Assembly: GCA_949739085.1 (NCBI GenBank)
Contig: CATIYU010000093.1
Coordinates: 1-9,299, forward strand
Origin: an uncultured Eubacteriales bacterium
Lineage (GTDB): Bacteria > Bacillota_A > Clostridia > Oscillospirales > Oscillospiraceae
Reading direction: 5' to 3'
Length of the DNA: 9,299 nt
Position 1 is the stretch's first letter, and every line of letters begins with the position of its first letter. Under the pieces are notes generated by a model. It was not told the DNA's origin, made no database searches, and saw only the letters and a list, made by a program, of their open reading frames with translations. Below, piece after piece: positions 1 to 7,383 of the stretch. A program made the translations under genes and the position numbers.

Positions 1-621
1 CATCTGCCCACGGGCCATTTTGCACTTGGTGCCTTTCTCAATGACCTTGCCGTCTTTCAATTCTCCAAAGACGCAGGTGACAAACTGCACCGTTTTAGGC
101 AGATGAGCCTCCACCGCTTTGCTGTACTCCTTGGAGGCCAGATTCAGCACAAAATCCGTCTCCGCGGACAGTTGACGGGCCAAACAGCCGCCCCAGAACT
201 GATAGAGATCCCGACAGCCGTCCACAGGCAGTCTGGCCTGCATCTCCAGCCGGTAGGGAGTCACGCCGTCAAAGGGCCGCAGCAGGCCGTAGAACCCGGA
301 GAGGATGCGCAGGTGTTCCCGGAGGTAGTCCAGGTGGGATGTCTCCATCACCCCGGGGGCCATGTAACGATACTGGAGACCTTCATAGGCGAGGACCGCC
401 GGAGTGAGGTTCCGGCGCAGGTCCATCTGTTCCAGCCGCTCCACGTTCAGCCGGGCAATGGAGTCATTGCACTTCCAGAGTGCCTGCAATTGCTCGGGGG
501 ACATGCCCTGTAGAACAGCTTTCAGCCGCTCTGCCCGCTCCAGAAATTGGGGCAGGCTGTCCACGGCAAAGCTGTCTGTATCTACAGCCATTTTTTTGGC
601 CGGGGCAATGATGATGCGCAG
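1..621 (-). CDS. yaaA: YaaA/UPF0246 peroxide-stress protein, C-terminus beyond window edge
   Basis: Family members (E. coli YaaA) bind DNA and limit free iron during hydrogen peroxide stress; the exact biochemistry is unsettled. The 207 visible codons give the family hallmarks: N-terminal RIIIAPAKKM, SDSIARL-like segment NDSIARLN, LAYEGLQY, the central YGLLRPFDGVTPYRLEM, QFWGG, NLASKEYSKAV, and KMARGQM at the window edge, matching KKARGLM of the E. coli protein. About 40 C-terminal residues should lie outside. The start is chosen at a CTG (619-621): the frame has a stop 12 bases upstream, no ATG, GTG or TTG before the conserved N-terminus, and an AAGGAGGG site (628-635) six bases before the CTG. 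The first ATG is codon 11 and would remove the conserved start. A possible -10 (TATACT, minus strand, 650-655) has no good -35. No PerR box seen. Confidence 0.9.
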   Translation of the reverse strand, partial: MRIIIAPAKKMAVDTDSFAVDSLPQFLERAERLKAVLQGMSPEQLQALWKCNDSIARLNVERLEQMDLRRNLTPAVLAYEGLQYRYMAPGVMETSHLDYLREHLRILSGFYGLLRPFDGVTPYRLEMQARLPVDGCRDLYQFWGGCLARQLSAETDFVLNLASKEYSKAVEAHLPKTVQFVTCVFGELKDGKVIEKGTKCKMARGQM

Positions 622-627
622 ATAAAT

Positions 628-635
628 CCCTCCTT
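628..635 (-). promoter_or_regulatory. Ribosome binding site that fixes a CTG start for yaaA
   Basis: The minus strand reads AAGGAGGG, then ATTTAT, then CTG CGC ATC ATC ATT. The six-base spacing is ideal for initiation at the CTG, and the TAA stop of this frame overlaps the site, so no upstream start is possible except ATT three bases into the spacer. Confidence 0.75.
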
Positions 636-780
636 AAGCAGAAAAGGACAGTATAAGGCAGCTGCTCCCTTAAAGATCTCTAACATCGGTATTGAAAACT
701 GGTGCTCCATGTGATGTTCTTTAGCAGTATGTAAAAAGACGTATATTTGCGGAAAAACATGTCATTTTGCAGATCTATGT

Positions 781-973
781 ATGAAAACTCAGGAGGAAAA
801 ACTGTACTGTTTGGCGGTGTTTGCCCTGGCTCTGGGCCTATGTCCTGCTTCGCCGCCAGGGCCGGTCTGGTGGGGCTTGACGTCAACTGGGCTCAGGCTG
901 CCAAGACCGTCCTGCGGGGTGATAGTCCGATACTTACGGAGACGCCTATATCTTCAACGCCAAGCTCTCTTAA
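781..973 (+). pseudogene. Probable remnant of a short secreted protein or lipoprotein, frameshifted
   Basis: No intact gene is recognisable, but three plus-strand pieces in successive frames look like one short exported protein. Frame 1 (from 781) gives LYCLAVFALALGL, a signal-peptide hydrophobic core. Frame 3 continues as MSCFAARAGLVGLDVNWAQ, with a CFAA stretch like a signal peptidase site, then AAKTVLRGDS. Frame 2 finishes as DTYGDAYIFNAKLS and a TAA at 971-973. A strong plus-strand terminator begins ten bases after that stop, as expected for a real gene end. An AGGAGG at 791-796 has no ATG at the right distance; a usual MKKL start seems to be missing. Two small indels plus loss of the start would explain the pattern. 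Alternatively the 68-codon reading frame 781-987 is a real small protein, or this is non-coding. The protein family is not recognised. Confidence 0.35.
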
Positions 974-982
974 AATCCACGG

Positions 983-1019
983 AATAGGGGGACCTGCCCG
1001 CAGGTCCCCCTATTTTTTT
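983..1019 (+). terminator. Strong rho-independent terminator, plus strand
   Basis: Perfect 14-bp stem AATAGGGGGACCTG / CAGGTCCCCCTATT with a CCCG loop, running into seven Ts (1013-1019). On the minus strand the hairpin is followed only by TATTCCGTGG, so it would be a poor terminator for the lysozyme gene, whose stop lies 12 bases beyond it. It therefore serves, or once served, a plus-strand transcript coming from 700-980, where no intact gene is now present. Confidence 0.85.
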
Positions 1020-1031
1020 ATGGCAAAGATA

Positions 1032-3125
1032 TCAGGAATAGGGAACAAACGCCAAGTCCATGTCCACTTTGGTACTGATACCCGGCACGGTCCCCCGGTC
1101 GGAGTACTGCCAGATGCGGTAGTCGTAGTACATGGTGGGCTTGGAGTTATACTGGGGGAACCAGAAGTCGTAGCCCGTCAGGCGGGTGAGGTCCAGCCGC
1201 TCGTAGGTGACGTCAAAGCCGCTGTAGATGATGGTCTGGTACCCCGCCTGAGCGATGGCGTCGCAGAAGGCGATGGTGCAGTCGGTGAGCTCCTGGACGC
1301 CCAGGCCGTTGGTCCTGGCTCCGGCCTCGTCAACAATCTCCCAGTCGTAGGCTACCGGGTACTCCAAAGCGGTTCCCCCCAGGTGGTCCAGGACGAACTG
1401 GGCCTCCTCCAAAGCCTCCTCCACGGTGATGGCCTGGGAGTAGAAGTACACGCCCACTTTCAGTCCCGCCGCCTTGGCCCCCCGCAGGTTCTCTTCAAAC
1501 CGGGCGTCCAAATTCACCTTTCCCTCGGAGCCCCAGCCCCGGTAGCCCAGCCGGATCATGACGAAGTCGATCCCCGCGGCGGCCACTTTGGGCCAGTCGA
1601 TCTCCTCCTGATGCCGGGAGACGTCGATGCCCCACTCGGTGGTGTAGGCCGGGTCGTTGTAGTACATACGGCTGCCGTCAAGAACAAAGAGGTTTTTGTT
1701 GTAGGGGGCCACCGGCACATCCCGCACCACAGGCAGGAACTTTTTCCGGAACTTGATGTAGCCGGACTGGCCAGGGTCGTTGACCTCCTGGTATTCCCAG
1801 CCGTTGATGCGGGAGACAATGGCGCACATCTCCGCCCGGTTGATGCCGTCGCCGGGGTGGTAGTAGCGCTGTCCGCCGCTGATGGAGCCGTTTAGAATCC
1901 CCTCTTCATAGAGGGCCAGGGTGTAGCCGTCGTCCACATCGGCAAAGGGGGAGGCCCCCTCCCGGGGCAGCAGGCCCATGGCCACGCCGGCGATGCGGGA
2001 GATGGTCAGGCGGCTGACGGGGCCGTCCAGGCTGGCGATCTCCCCGGGGTAGACGCACCCCAGGCTCTCCGCCAGGGCCAGATAGTTCGCGGCCCAGTGA
2101 CCGGCGGCGGCGTTGCCCGGGTCCTGATAGCCCGCCGCCACCAGGATCAGCTTCAGCGCCTCCCCGGCGCTCAGCTCCTTTTCCGCCTGGAAGGTGCCGT
2201 CGGCGTATCCGCCCACAATCTCCTTGACGCTGAGCTCCCGAACATAGCTGTAGTACCAGTCCGTACTGGAGACGTCCCGGTAGGGGTTGACCCAGGCCGT
2301 CACGTCCGCCTCGCCCGCGGAGCCGGAGCCCTCGCCGTCCCAGCGGGCGGTGACGTTCCGGTTCTCCAGCGCCGTCTCCTGACCTGTCAGCTGGGTCCCG
2401 TCCTCCAGATACCAGCCCAGGAAGGTGCGTCCCTTCTGCACCGGCACAGCCAGGTCCCCATAGGGTTGGCCCACGGGGTAAAAGACGGTCCTGTTCTCCA
2501 CGGAGCCGCCGTTGGGATTATAATGTATGTAGGCGTAGCTGTCCGGCCCGGCGTTGTCGTACTGGCCGTAGAGGAACAGGTACGCCTCCCGCAGCCGCCG
2601 GTTCACCAGGCTCTCCCGCACCATGGACCCCTGGTGGCACCAGGTGGCGATGGCGTTGACCACCTCCACCTCGCTGTACTGCCAGATGCCGCTGATGAGG
2701 TAGCCGCAGAACCGGTACTCCGGCACAATCCACTGCGTCCCCAGGTTGTAGGTCATGCTGACCATGGCGTCAAACTGGTACTGGGTAACCGAGATGCTGT
2801 AGTCCATCAGAAGGCCGTTGACCACGTCCTCTGCCACCACCAGGGCCTCCCGCATCAGCCGGTCCGCCTCTGCCTCGGAGATGCCGCCGGGGTAGTCCGC
2901 CGGGTCGCAGAGGGTGCCGTAGCCGATGTAATATTTGCCGTTATCCTCGTAGGCGGTGCTGCTGTAGCCCTCAAATTCCTCTATCATCCGCACGCCCTCG
3001 CCGCTGGTGGTATAGGTGTCCACCGCCAGGGCCGCCGCTGGCAGCAGGGTCAGCACCAGGAGGATGCTCAGGCTCATCGCCAGAATTCGTTTTGTCGGTT
3101 CACGCATTTTCATGGGCACTCTCAC
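1032..3125 (-). CDS. Secreted SLH-anchored cell-wall hydrolase with GH24 and GH25 muramidase domains
   Basis: A 697-residue exported protein predicted to cut the MurNAc-GlcNAc bond of peptidoglycan. Residues 1-34 are a signal peptide ending AALA. Residues about 40-190 are a phage-lysozyme-type GH24 domain with E52 and D61 placed like T4 lysozyme E11 and D20, followed by YYIGYGT where the usual Thr and His are Tyr66 and Thr71. Residues 196-263 are a Listeria-Bacteroides (InlB-type) repeat with YNPNGGS and FLGWY. Residues 280-443 hold three SLH repeats (YRDV, GGYADGTF, FADVDDGY), which normally bind pyruvylated wall polymers. Residues 497-697 are a GH25 domain with GIDVS (D501), the YDWE pair D594/E596, and WQYSDRG with VDMD near the end. 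Starts at GTG 3125, GTG 3119 or ATG 3113 are all in frame; GGAG at 3129-3132 fits GTG 3119 best. A likely role is autolysis, wall turnover or competition; the substrate source is not shown. Confidence 0.92.
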   Translation of the reverse strand: MRVPMKMREPTKRILAMSLSILLVLTLLPAAALAVDTYTTSGEGVRMIEEFEGYSSTAYEDNGKYYIGYGTLCDPADYPGGISEAEADRLMREALVVAEDVVNGLLMDYSISVTQYQFDAMVSMTYNLGTQWIVPEYRFCGYLISGIWQYSEVEVVNAIATWCHQGSMVRESLVNRRLREAYLFLYGQYDNAGPDSYAYIHYNPNGGSVENRTVFYPVGQPYGDLAVPVQKGRTFLGWYLEDGTQLTGQETALENRNVTARWDGEGSGSAGEADVTAWVNPYRDVSSTDWYYSYVRELSVKEIVGGYADGTFQAEKELSAGEALKLILVAAGYQDPGNAAAGHWAANYLALAESLGCVYPGEIASLDGPVSRLTISRIAGVAMGLLPREGASPFADVDDGYTLALYEEGILNGSISGGQRYYHPGDGINRAEMCAIVSRINGWEYQEVNDPGQSGYIKFRKKFLPVVRDVPVAPYNKNLFVLDGSRMYYNDPAYTTEWGIDVSRHQEEIDWPKVAAAGIDFVMIRLGYRGWGSEGKVNLDARFEENLRGAKAAGLKVGVYFYSQAITVEEALEEAQFVLDHLGGTALEYPVAYDWEIVDEAGARTNGLGVQELTDCTIAFCDAIAQAGYQTIIYSGFDVTYERLDLTRLTGYDFWFPQYNSKPTMYYDYRIWQYSDRGTVPGISTKVDMDLAFVPYS

Positions 3126-3167
3126 TTTCTCCGGCCGCGGGTTGGGCGGGAAATAATATTCGACAGC

Positions 3168-3176
3168 ATTTTACCA
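3168..3176 (-). promoter_or_regulatory. Extended -10 promoter for the SLH lysozyme
   Basis: The minus strand reads TGGTAAAAT, an extended -10 (TGn then TAAAAT), 43-51 bases upstream of the GTG at 3125. The hexamer 17 bases further upstream, TTCCTT, is a weak -35, as is common for extended -10 promoters. This is inference from sequence pattern only. Confidence 0.45.
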
Positions 3177-3278
3177 TATTCGCCCCCAAAAAGGAAGGGA
3201 AAAGTGAAGGAATTAATTAAATTGTAACACAGCCGCCCGCCGGGCCGTAAACTGTAAGAAAAAGGTGAAATTTTGCTC

Positions 3279-3307
3279 TTGCCAATTTTCTCGCAGTGGA
3301 GTATAAT
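3279..3307 (+). promoter_or_regulatory. Sigma-A-type promoter of the chemoreceptor gene
   Basis: TTGCCA at 3279-3284 and a perfect TATAAT at 3302-3307 are separated by exactly 17 bases. Transcription should begin near 3314, leaving an untranslated leader of about 90 bases before the ATG at 3403. No sigma-28 flagellar-type promoter is apparent, so expression may be vegetative rather than tied to the flagellar late genes. Confidence 0.8.
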
Positions 3308-3342
3308 TAAGACAATTATGGCTAGCGGTAGAAAGGCCGCTT

Positions 3343-3364
3343 CCGGCCCGCCAAAGGCGGCCGG
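3343..3364 (+). promoter_or_regulatory. GC-rich hairpin in the chemoreceptor leader
   Basis: CCGGCCCGCC and GGCGGCCGG pair around an AAA loop with one bulged C. It lies between the predicted transcription start and the ribosome binding site. No run of Ts follows, so it is not an intrinsic terminator; it could stabilise the message or be incidental. The leader does not show the conserved core of the c-di-GMP-I riboswitch often found before chemoreceptor genes. Confidence 0.35.
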
Positions 3365-3402
3365 CTCCTCTTGAAATTGTTTTGGAGAAAGGATGCTTGC
3401 TT

Positions 3403-5064
3403 ATGCGTAAGAGTATCAAAAAATTAGTGGGAATCCGGGTGGTGGCGGCGCTGGCCTCGGTGCTGCTGTTCAGCTTCGTGACTACCTACAACATTTTCCG
3501 AATCCAGAGCATACAGGCCGATAACGCCCAGGCCAAACTTCTCTTGGACAACGCCCAGAAGGCGGAGACCGCCCACTATAAATGGGCCACCAACCTCAGC
3601 AACGCCCTCTACGCGGGCACGGAGTTCACCGGCAGCATTGACCCCACCAGCTGCGTCCTGGGCCAGTGGCTCTACGGAGAGGCGGGCACAGAGGACGAGG
3701 GCGTGCTCTCCCTGCGCACCCAACTGGAGCCCCTCCACAAGACGCTCCACGCCTCCGCTACCGAGGCGCTGAACATGTCCAGCAGAACCCGGGCCCAGGA
3801 GTATTTTCAGGACACAATCCAAACCAACCTTGTAACCCTGGTTGGCCTGCTGGACAAGGTTGTGGAGCGGGGGACTGCCCTCAGCCAGGAGAGCGAGGCC
3901 CGCATGGAGCGCACCATCCACATCATGCACCTGACGTGTGCATTCTGTCTGGCCTTGGCTCTTATCTGTCTTCTGAGCCTGGTGCAGTATGTGCTGCGCC
4001 ACGTGGTCAAGGCTATTATTCAGATCACCGCCAGCAGTAAACCCCTTCAGGAGGGACGGCTTGACCTGGATCTGACCTTCACCGCCGAGGATGAGCTGGG
4101 CGGCCTGGCGGACACCCTCCGTAACTCTATGGGCCAGATCAACAGCTATGTGGCGGATATCAACCGCATTATGGGCCAGCTCTCCCAGGGCAATTTCGAC
4201 GTACATACCTCCACCACCTTTATCGGGGATTTCCGCTCCATCGAGACCTCCATCGACAGTCTGACCACCACCCTCTCCGGCACGCTGGACCAGATTGGCC
4301 AGGCGGAGCGGCGCATCTCCGGCAACGCCGAGCAGCTCTCCAACAGCTCCCAGGCCCTGGCCCAGGGCGCTACCGAGCAGGCCAGCGCCATTGAGGAGAT
4401 GTACGCCACCCTGGACGACCTCTCCAAGAGCGCGGAGCGCAACGTGCAGAGCGCCGGTCACGCCCAGGAGAACGCCCGGCTCACCGGCGAGCAGGTCACC
4501 CTCAGCGGCCAGCAGATGGAGGAAATGGTTGCCGCCATGCGGGACATTACCAACGCCTCTCAGGAGATTGGCCGCATCCTTTCCACCATTGAGAACATCG
4601 CTTTCCAAACCAACATTCTGGCGCTGAACGCCGCCGTGGAGGCGGCCCGGGCCGGAGCGGCGGGCAAGGGGTTCGCCGTGGTGGCCGACGAGGTACGCAG
4701 TCTGGCCTCCCAGTCCGACCAGGCGGCCAAGGCCACCAAGGACCTTATTGAGAACTCCGTCCAGGCCACGGAGCGGGGCAGCGCCATTGTGGGCGAGGTC
4801 TCCGGCACACTGGAAAAGACCCTGGAGCTGGTGACGCGCTCCAACAGCGACATCCATACCATCACCGAGGCCGTCCGCAGCGAGGCGGAGGCCATCGCCC
4901 AGGTGGCGGAGGCTGTGGGGCAGATTTCCGCCGTGGTACAGACCAACTCTGCCACCAGTGAGGAGTCTGCGGCGGTGAGCTCTGAGCTCTTCGACCAGGT
5001 CCGCCTGCTCCAGGAGCAGACCCGGCGGTTCCGCCTTAAGGGCAGCGGCAGCCTCCCGGCCTGA
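3403..5064 (+). CDS. Transmembrane methyl-accepting chemotaxis protein with extracytoplasmic CZB-type domain
   Basis: A 553-residue chemoreceptor that should relay a signal to CheA/CheW. MRKSIKK precedes TM1 (about 9-32). Residues about 50-125 lie outside the membrane and match the CZB zinc-binding domain: H58 in HYKW, C84 in CVLGQW, and the H112/H116 pair in LHKTLH, the usual three-His, one-Cys set. TM2 is about 171-196, followed by RHVVK. A HAMP domain (about 197-245, with DELGGLA) and a second HAMP-like unit (about 246-298, with LSQGNFDV and [11 protein letters not shown]) lead to the signalling coiled coil (about 300-545). Its hairpin tip carries the conserved [20 protein letters not shown] and [13 protein letters not shown]. 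There is no C-terminal NWETF-type CheR tether. An in-frame TTG at 3382 is less likely because it overlaps the ribosome binding site itself. Transcribed divergently from the lysozyme gene and ending in a strong terminator. Confidence 0.95.
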   Translation: MRKSIKKLVGIRVVAALASVLLFSFVTTYNIFRIQSIQADNAQAKLLLDNAQKAETAHYKWATNLSNALYAGTEFTGSIDPTSCVLGQWLYGEAGTEDEGVLSLRTQLEPLHKTLHASATEALNMSSRTRAQEYFQDTIQTNLVTLVGLLDKVVERGTALSQESEARMERTIHIMHLTCAFCLALALICLLSLVQYVLRHVVKAIIQITASSKPLQEGRLDLDLTFTAEDELGGLADTLRNSMGQINSYVADINRIMGQLSQGNFDVHTSTTFIGDFRSIETSIDSLTTTLSGTLDQIGQAERRISGNAEQLSNSSQALAQGATEQASAIEEMYATLDDLSKSAERNVQSAGHAQENARLTGEQVTLSGQQMEEMVAAMRDITNASQEIGRILSTIENIAFQTNILALNAAVEAARAGAAGKGFAVVADEVRSLASQSDQAAKATKDLIENSVQATERGSAIVGEVSGTLEKTLELVTRSNSDIHTITEAVRSEAEAIAQVAEAVGQISAVVQTNSATSEESAAVSSELFDQVRLLQEQTRRFRLKGSGSLPA

Positions 5065-5082
5065 GAAATCCCATAAAATATT

Positions 5083-5121
5083 CCCGGCTGACACCAATTC
5101 GGTGTCAGCCGGGTTCTTTTT
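5083..5121 (+). terminator. Terminator between convergent chemoreceptor and recD2 genes
   Basis: Perfect 13-bp stem CCCGGCTGACACC / GGTGTCAGCCGGG around AATTC, followed by TTCTTTTT (5114-5121) on the plus strand, 18 bases after the chemoreceptor stop. On the minus strand the tail is AATATTTTATGG, a weaker U-tract, so it may act in both directions. The recD2 stop codon (5105-5107) lies inside the right arm of the stem. Confidence 0.9.
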
Positions 5122-7345
5122 CCATCCTTTTGCCCCCTTGAGCCAGACGCCACCGGAGACCGCTGTAGCGCCGCTGCTGGCGGTCATTCTCCGCCATGCG
5201 GCTTAGGGCGGCGTCGTCCCCCACCACCACCAGCAGCTCCCTGGCCCGGGTGATGCCGGTGTACAGCACGCCCCGCACCATCAGCGCCGGGGCGGCGGGC
5301 AGGGCGGCCAGTACCACCGCCCGGTATTCGCTGCCCTGGCTCTTATGTACGGTCACCGCGTAGGCCAGCTCCAGTTCGGAGAGCATGTCCGCGGTGTAGG
5401 TGGCAGTCCGGTCGTCGAAGCGGATGGACAGCAGCTCCCCGCCGGGGTCGATGTCCTCCACCACGCCCACGTCCCCGTTGAAAATGCCTGAGCCGGTAAC
5501 GCCGTCGTTTCTCACCCAGAGCACGTCGTAATTGTTGCGCACCTGCATCACGCGGTCCCCGGTCCGGAACACCACTTCGCCCCAGACCTTCTGCCGCTTC
5601 TCCGGCCCCGGGGGGTTCAGCGCGGCCTGAAGGGCCTGGTTCAGGGCCCAGGTGCCCCACTCCCCCCGCCGGGTGGGGCATAGGACCTGAATCTGTCCGG
5701 ACTCCACCCCCATATTCTGGGGCAGGCGGGTCCGGCACAGCTCCACAACCAGGTCCACCGCCGCCAGGGGGTCCCGACGGCGCATGAAGAAGAAATCTCC
5801 ATCCGGATGGTTTTTCAGGTCCGGCAGCTTCCCCTGGTTCACCGCGTGGGCCGCCCGGACAATGGCCGACGCCTCCGCCTGCCGGAAAATCTCCGTCAGA
5901 TGCACCGTCTCCACCCGTCCGCTGCGGATGAGGTCCCCAAACACGTTCCCCGGCCCTACAGAGGGCAGCTGGTCCGGGTCCCCCACCATCACCAGACGGC
6001 AGCCGTCCTTCATGGCCGCCAACAGAGCGCTCATGAGGGGCAGGTCCACCATGCTCATCTCGTCCACAATGACGGCCTCTGCCTCCAGGGGCTCCTTCTC
6101 GTTCTTCTGGAAGCTCACCTCGCCGGTGTCGTCCCTCCAGACCATGCCCAGCGCCCGGTGGATGGTCTGTGCCTCCCGGCCGCAGAGTTCCCCCAGCCGC
6201 TTCGCCGCCCGGCCCGTGGGGGCCATCAGCATGGTGGTGCAGCCCATTCGGTCCAACATGGCCAAGATCCCCCGCACAGAGGTGGTCTTGCCGGTGCCGG
6301 GGCCGCCGGTAAGCAGCACCACCCCCTGCCGCGCCGCCAGCTCCACCGCCCGCCGCTGGGCCGGGGCGTAGATAACGGCCTGTTCCGCCTCAATTTGCTC
6401 CAAGATCTCGTCTGTCCGGCTCGCCACGTAGTCCATCCGGTCCGCCTGGCACTGGAGCATCCGCTCCAGTTTTTCGGTCACGTGGATTTCCGCCTCGTAC
6501 AGCCGGCGGAGATAGCAGGCCTCCACCTTGGCCACCCGTTGGCATTTGACGGCGCCCCGGGCGATGAGGTTGTCTAAGGCGGCTTCCATCAGGTCCGGCG
6601 GGCAGTCGATGAGCTGGGACGCCGCCCCGATCAGCTTGTCCCGCGGTAAAAAGATGTGGCCGTTATTGAGGTTGTGGCTCAGCTCGAAGAGCACTGCCGC
6701 CTCCATCCGGCGGCTGCTGTCCCCGGCCATGCCCATGGAGAGGGCGATCTGGTCCATAACGGCGAAATCCACCCCGTACATTTCGTCCACCAGCAGGTAG
6801 GGATTCTCCTTCACCCGCTCCAGGGCCCCGGGCCCGTAGTGCCGGTAGAGCTGCACCGCCAGGACCAGGGGCAGGTCGTTCAGGGTGAGGAATTCCAACA
6901 GGCGGCGCATCCCCGTCACATAGCGGTAGCTCTCGCAGATTTCCCGGGCCCGTCTGGGGGTGACGCCCCTGATTTTCGCCAGCTCCTCCGGCTCATCCTC
7001 CAGCACCGCCAGGGTGTTTACGCCAAAGCGCTGTACCAGCCGGTCCGCGGTGGCGGGACCGATGCCCTTGATGACGCCGGAGGAGAGGTAGTCCAGGATT
7101 TCGTTCTCCGTGGTGGGCATGTGCCGCTCCACCTGGCCAGCCTGGACCTGATCGCCGTGGACCGGGTGGCTCACCCAGTGGCCGGTGACGATCAGGTTCT
7201 CCCCCGGCGCGGCGCAGGGGATGGTACCCACCACCGTCACCGCCTCCCCGTCGCCGGTGACCAGGCGGAGCACCGTATACCCGTTTTCCTCGTTCTGGAA
7301 GATCACGTGCTGAATGGTTCCGTCTATGGTGCAGCGCCCGTCCAT
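5105..7345 (-). CDS. recD2: RecD2-type (RecD/YrrC) ATP-dependent 5'-3' DNA helicase
   Basis: A 746-residue superfamily 1B helicase. The RecD2 group works without RecBC and takes part in repair and replication-fork upkeep in Firmicutes. Residues 1-75 resemble the family's N-terminal OB-like region. Residues about 85-140 hold helix-hairpin-helix units (GVIKGIGPATADRL, LAKIRGVTPRRA). The motor shows Walker A GGPGTGKTT at 347-355, APTGRAAKRL at 375-384, Walker B VDEMSM at 427-432, GDPDQLPSVG at 455-464, LTEIFRQ at 483-489, VHKSQGSEY at 666-674 and YTGITRA at 695-701. No motif is broken, and the length is normal for the family. The start is fixed by AAGGAGGA (7351-7358) five bases upstream. It is the last gene of the leftward run, 38 bases after its neighbour, and its last two codons and stop sit in the shared terminator. 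Confidence 0.96.
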   Translation of the reverse strand: MDGRCTIDGTIQHVIFQNEENGYTVLRLVTGDGEAVTVVGTIPCAAPGENLIVTGHWVSHPVHGDQVQAGQVERHMPTTENEILDYLSSGVIKGIGPATADRLVQRFGVNTLAVLEDEPEELAKIRGVTPRRAREICESYRYVTGMRRLLEFLTLNDLPLVLAVQLYRHYGPGALERVKENPYLLVDEMYGVDFAVMDQIALSMGMAGDSSRRMEAAVLFELSHNLNNGHIFLPRDKLIGAASQLIDCPPDLMEAALDNLIARGAVKCQRVAKVEACYLRRLYEAEIHVTEKLERMLQCQADRMDYVASRTDEILEQIEAEQAVIYAPAQRRAVELAARQGVVLLTGGPGTGKTTSVRGILAMLDRMGCTTMLMAPTGRAAKRLGELCGREAQTIHRALGMVWRDDTGEVSFQKNEKEPLEAEAVIVDEMSMVDLPLMSALLAAMKDGCRLVMVGDPDQLPSVGPGNVFGDLIRSGRVETVHLTEIFRQAEASAIVRAAHAVNQGKLPDLKNHPDGDFFFMRRRDPLAAVDLVVELCRTRLPQNMGVESGQIQVLCPTRRGEWGTWALNQALQAALNPPGPEKRQKVWGEVVFRTGDRVMQVRNNYDVLWVRNDGVTGSGIFNGDVGVVEDIDPGGELLSIRFDDRTATYTADMLSELELAYAVTVHKSQGSEYRAVVLAALPAAPALMVRGVLYTGITRARELLVVVGDDAALSRMAENDRQQRRYSGLRWRLAQGGKRMEKEPG

Positions 7346-7383
7346 GGCGTTCCTCCTTCAGGTCAAAAGAAAATCTGCGGGGG

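Noticed and set aside
680..886. 68-codon minus-strand frame between the lysozyme and yaaA
   Set aside because: No family resemblance, no good ribosome binding site, and composition like random AT-richer DNA.
640..980. Possible structured RNA (tRNA, tmRNA, 6S) in the lysozyme-yaaA gap
   Set aside because: No tRNA or tmRNA end signatures and no long stable fold found by eye other than the terminator; the fragmented coding signal explains the stretch better.
747..1895. 382-codon plus-strand frame running into the lysozyme gene
   Set aside because: From 1032 on it is the antisense of the GH25 domain with Val/Gly/His-rich shadow composition. Only its first part, before 975, may reflect the frameshifted remnant.
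2097..3227. 376-codon plus-strand frame opposite the lysozyme N-terminal half
   Set aside because: Antisense shadow; no recognisable motif, and it crosses the lysozyme promoter region.
3308..3402. Possible c-di-GMP riboswitch in the chemoreceptor leader
   Set aside because: Such switches often precede chemoreceptors, but the conserved core bases are absent and the leader is too short after the predicted transcription start.
3424..5187. Long open frame (587 codons) on the minus strand opposite the chemoreceptor
   Set aside because: It mirrors the chemoreceptor codons, has low-complexity Gly/Leu/His-rich composition with no domain, and overlaps the recD2 end. GC-rich third positions remove stop codons from the antisense frame.
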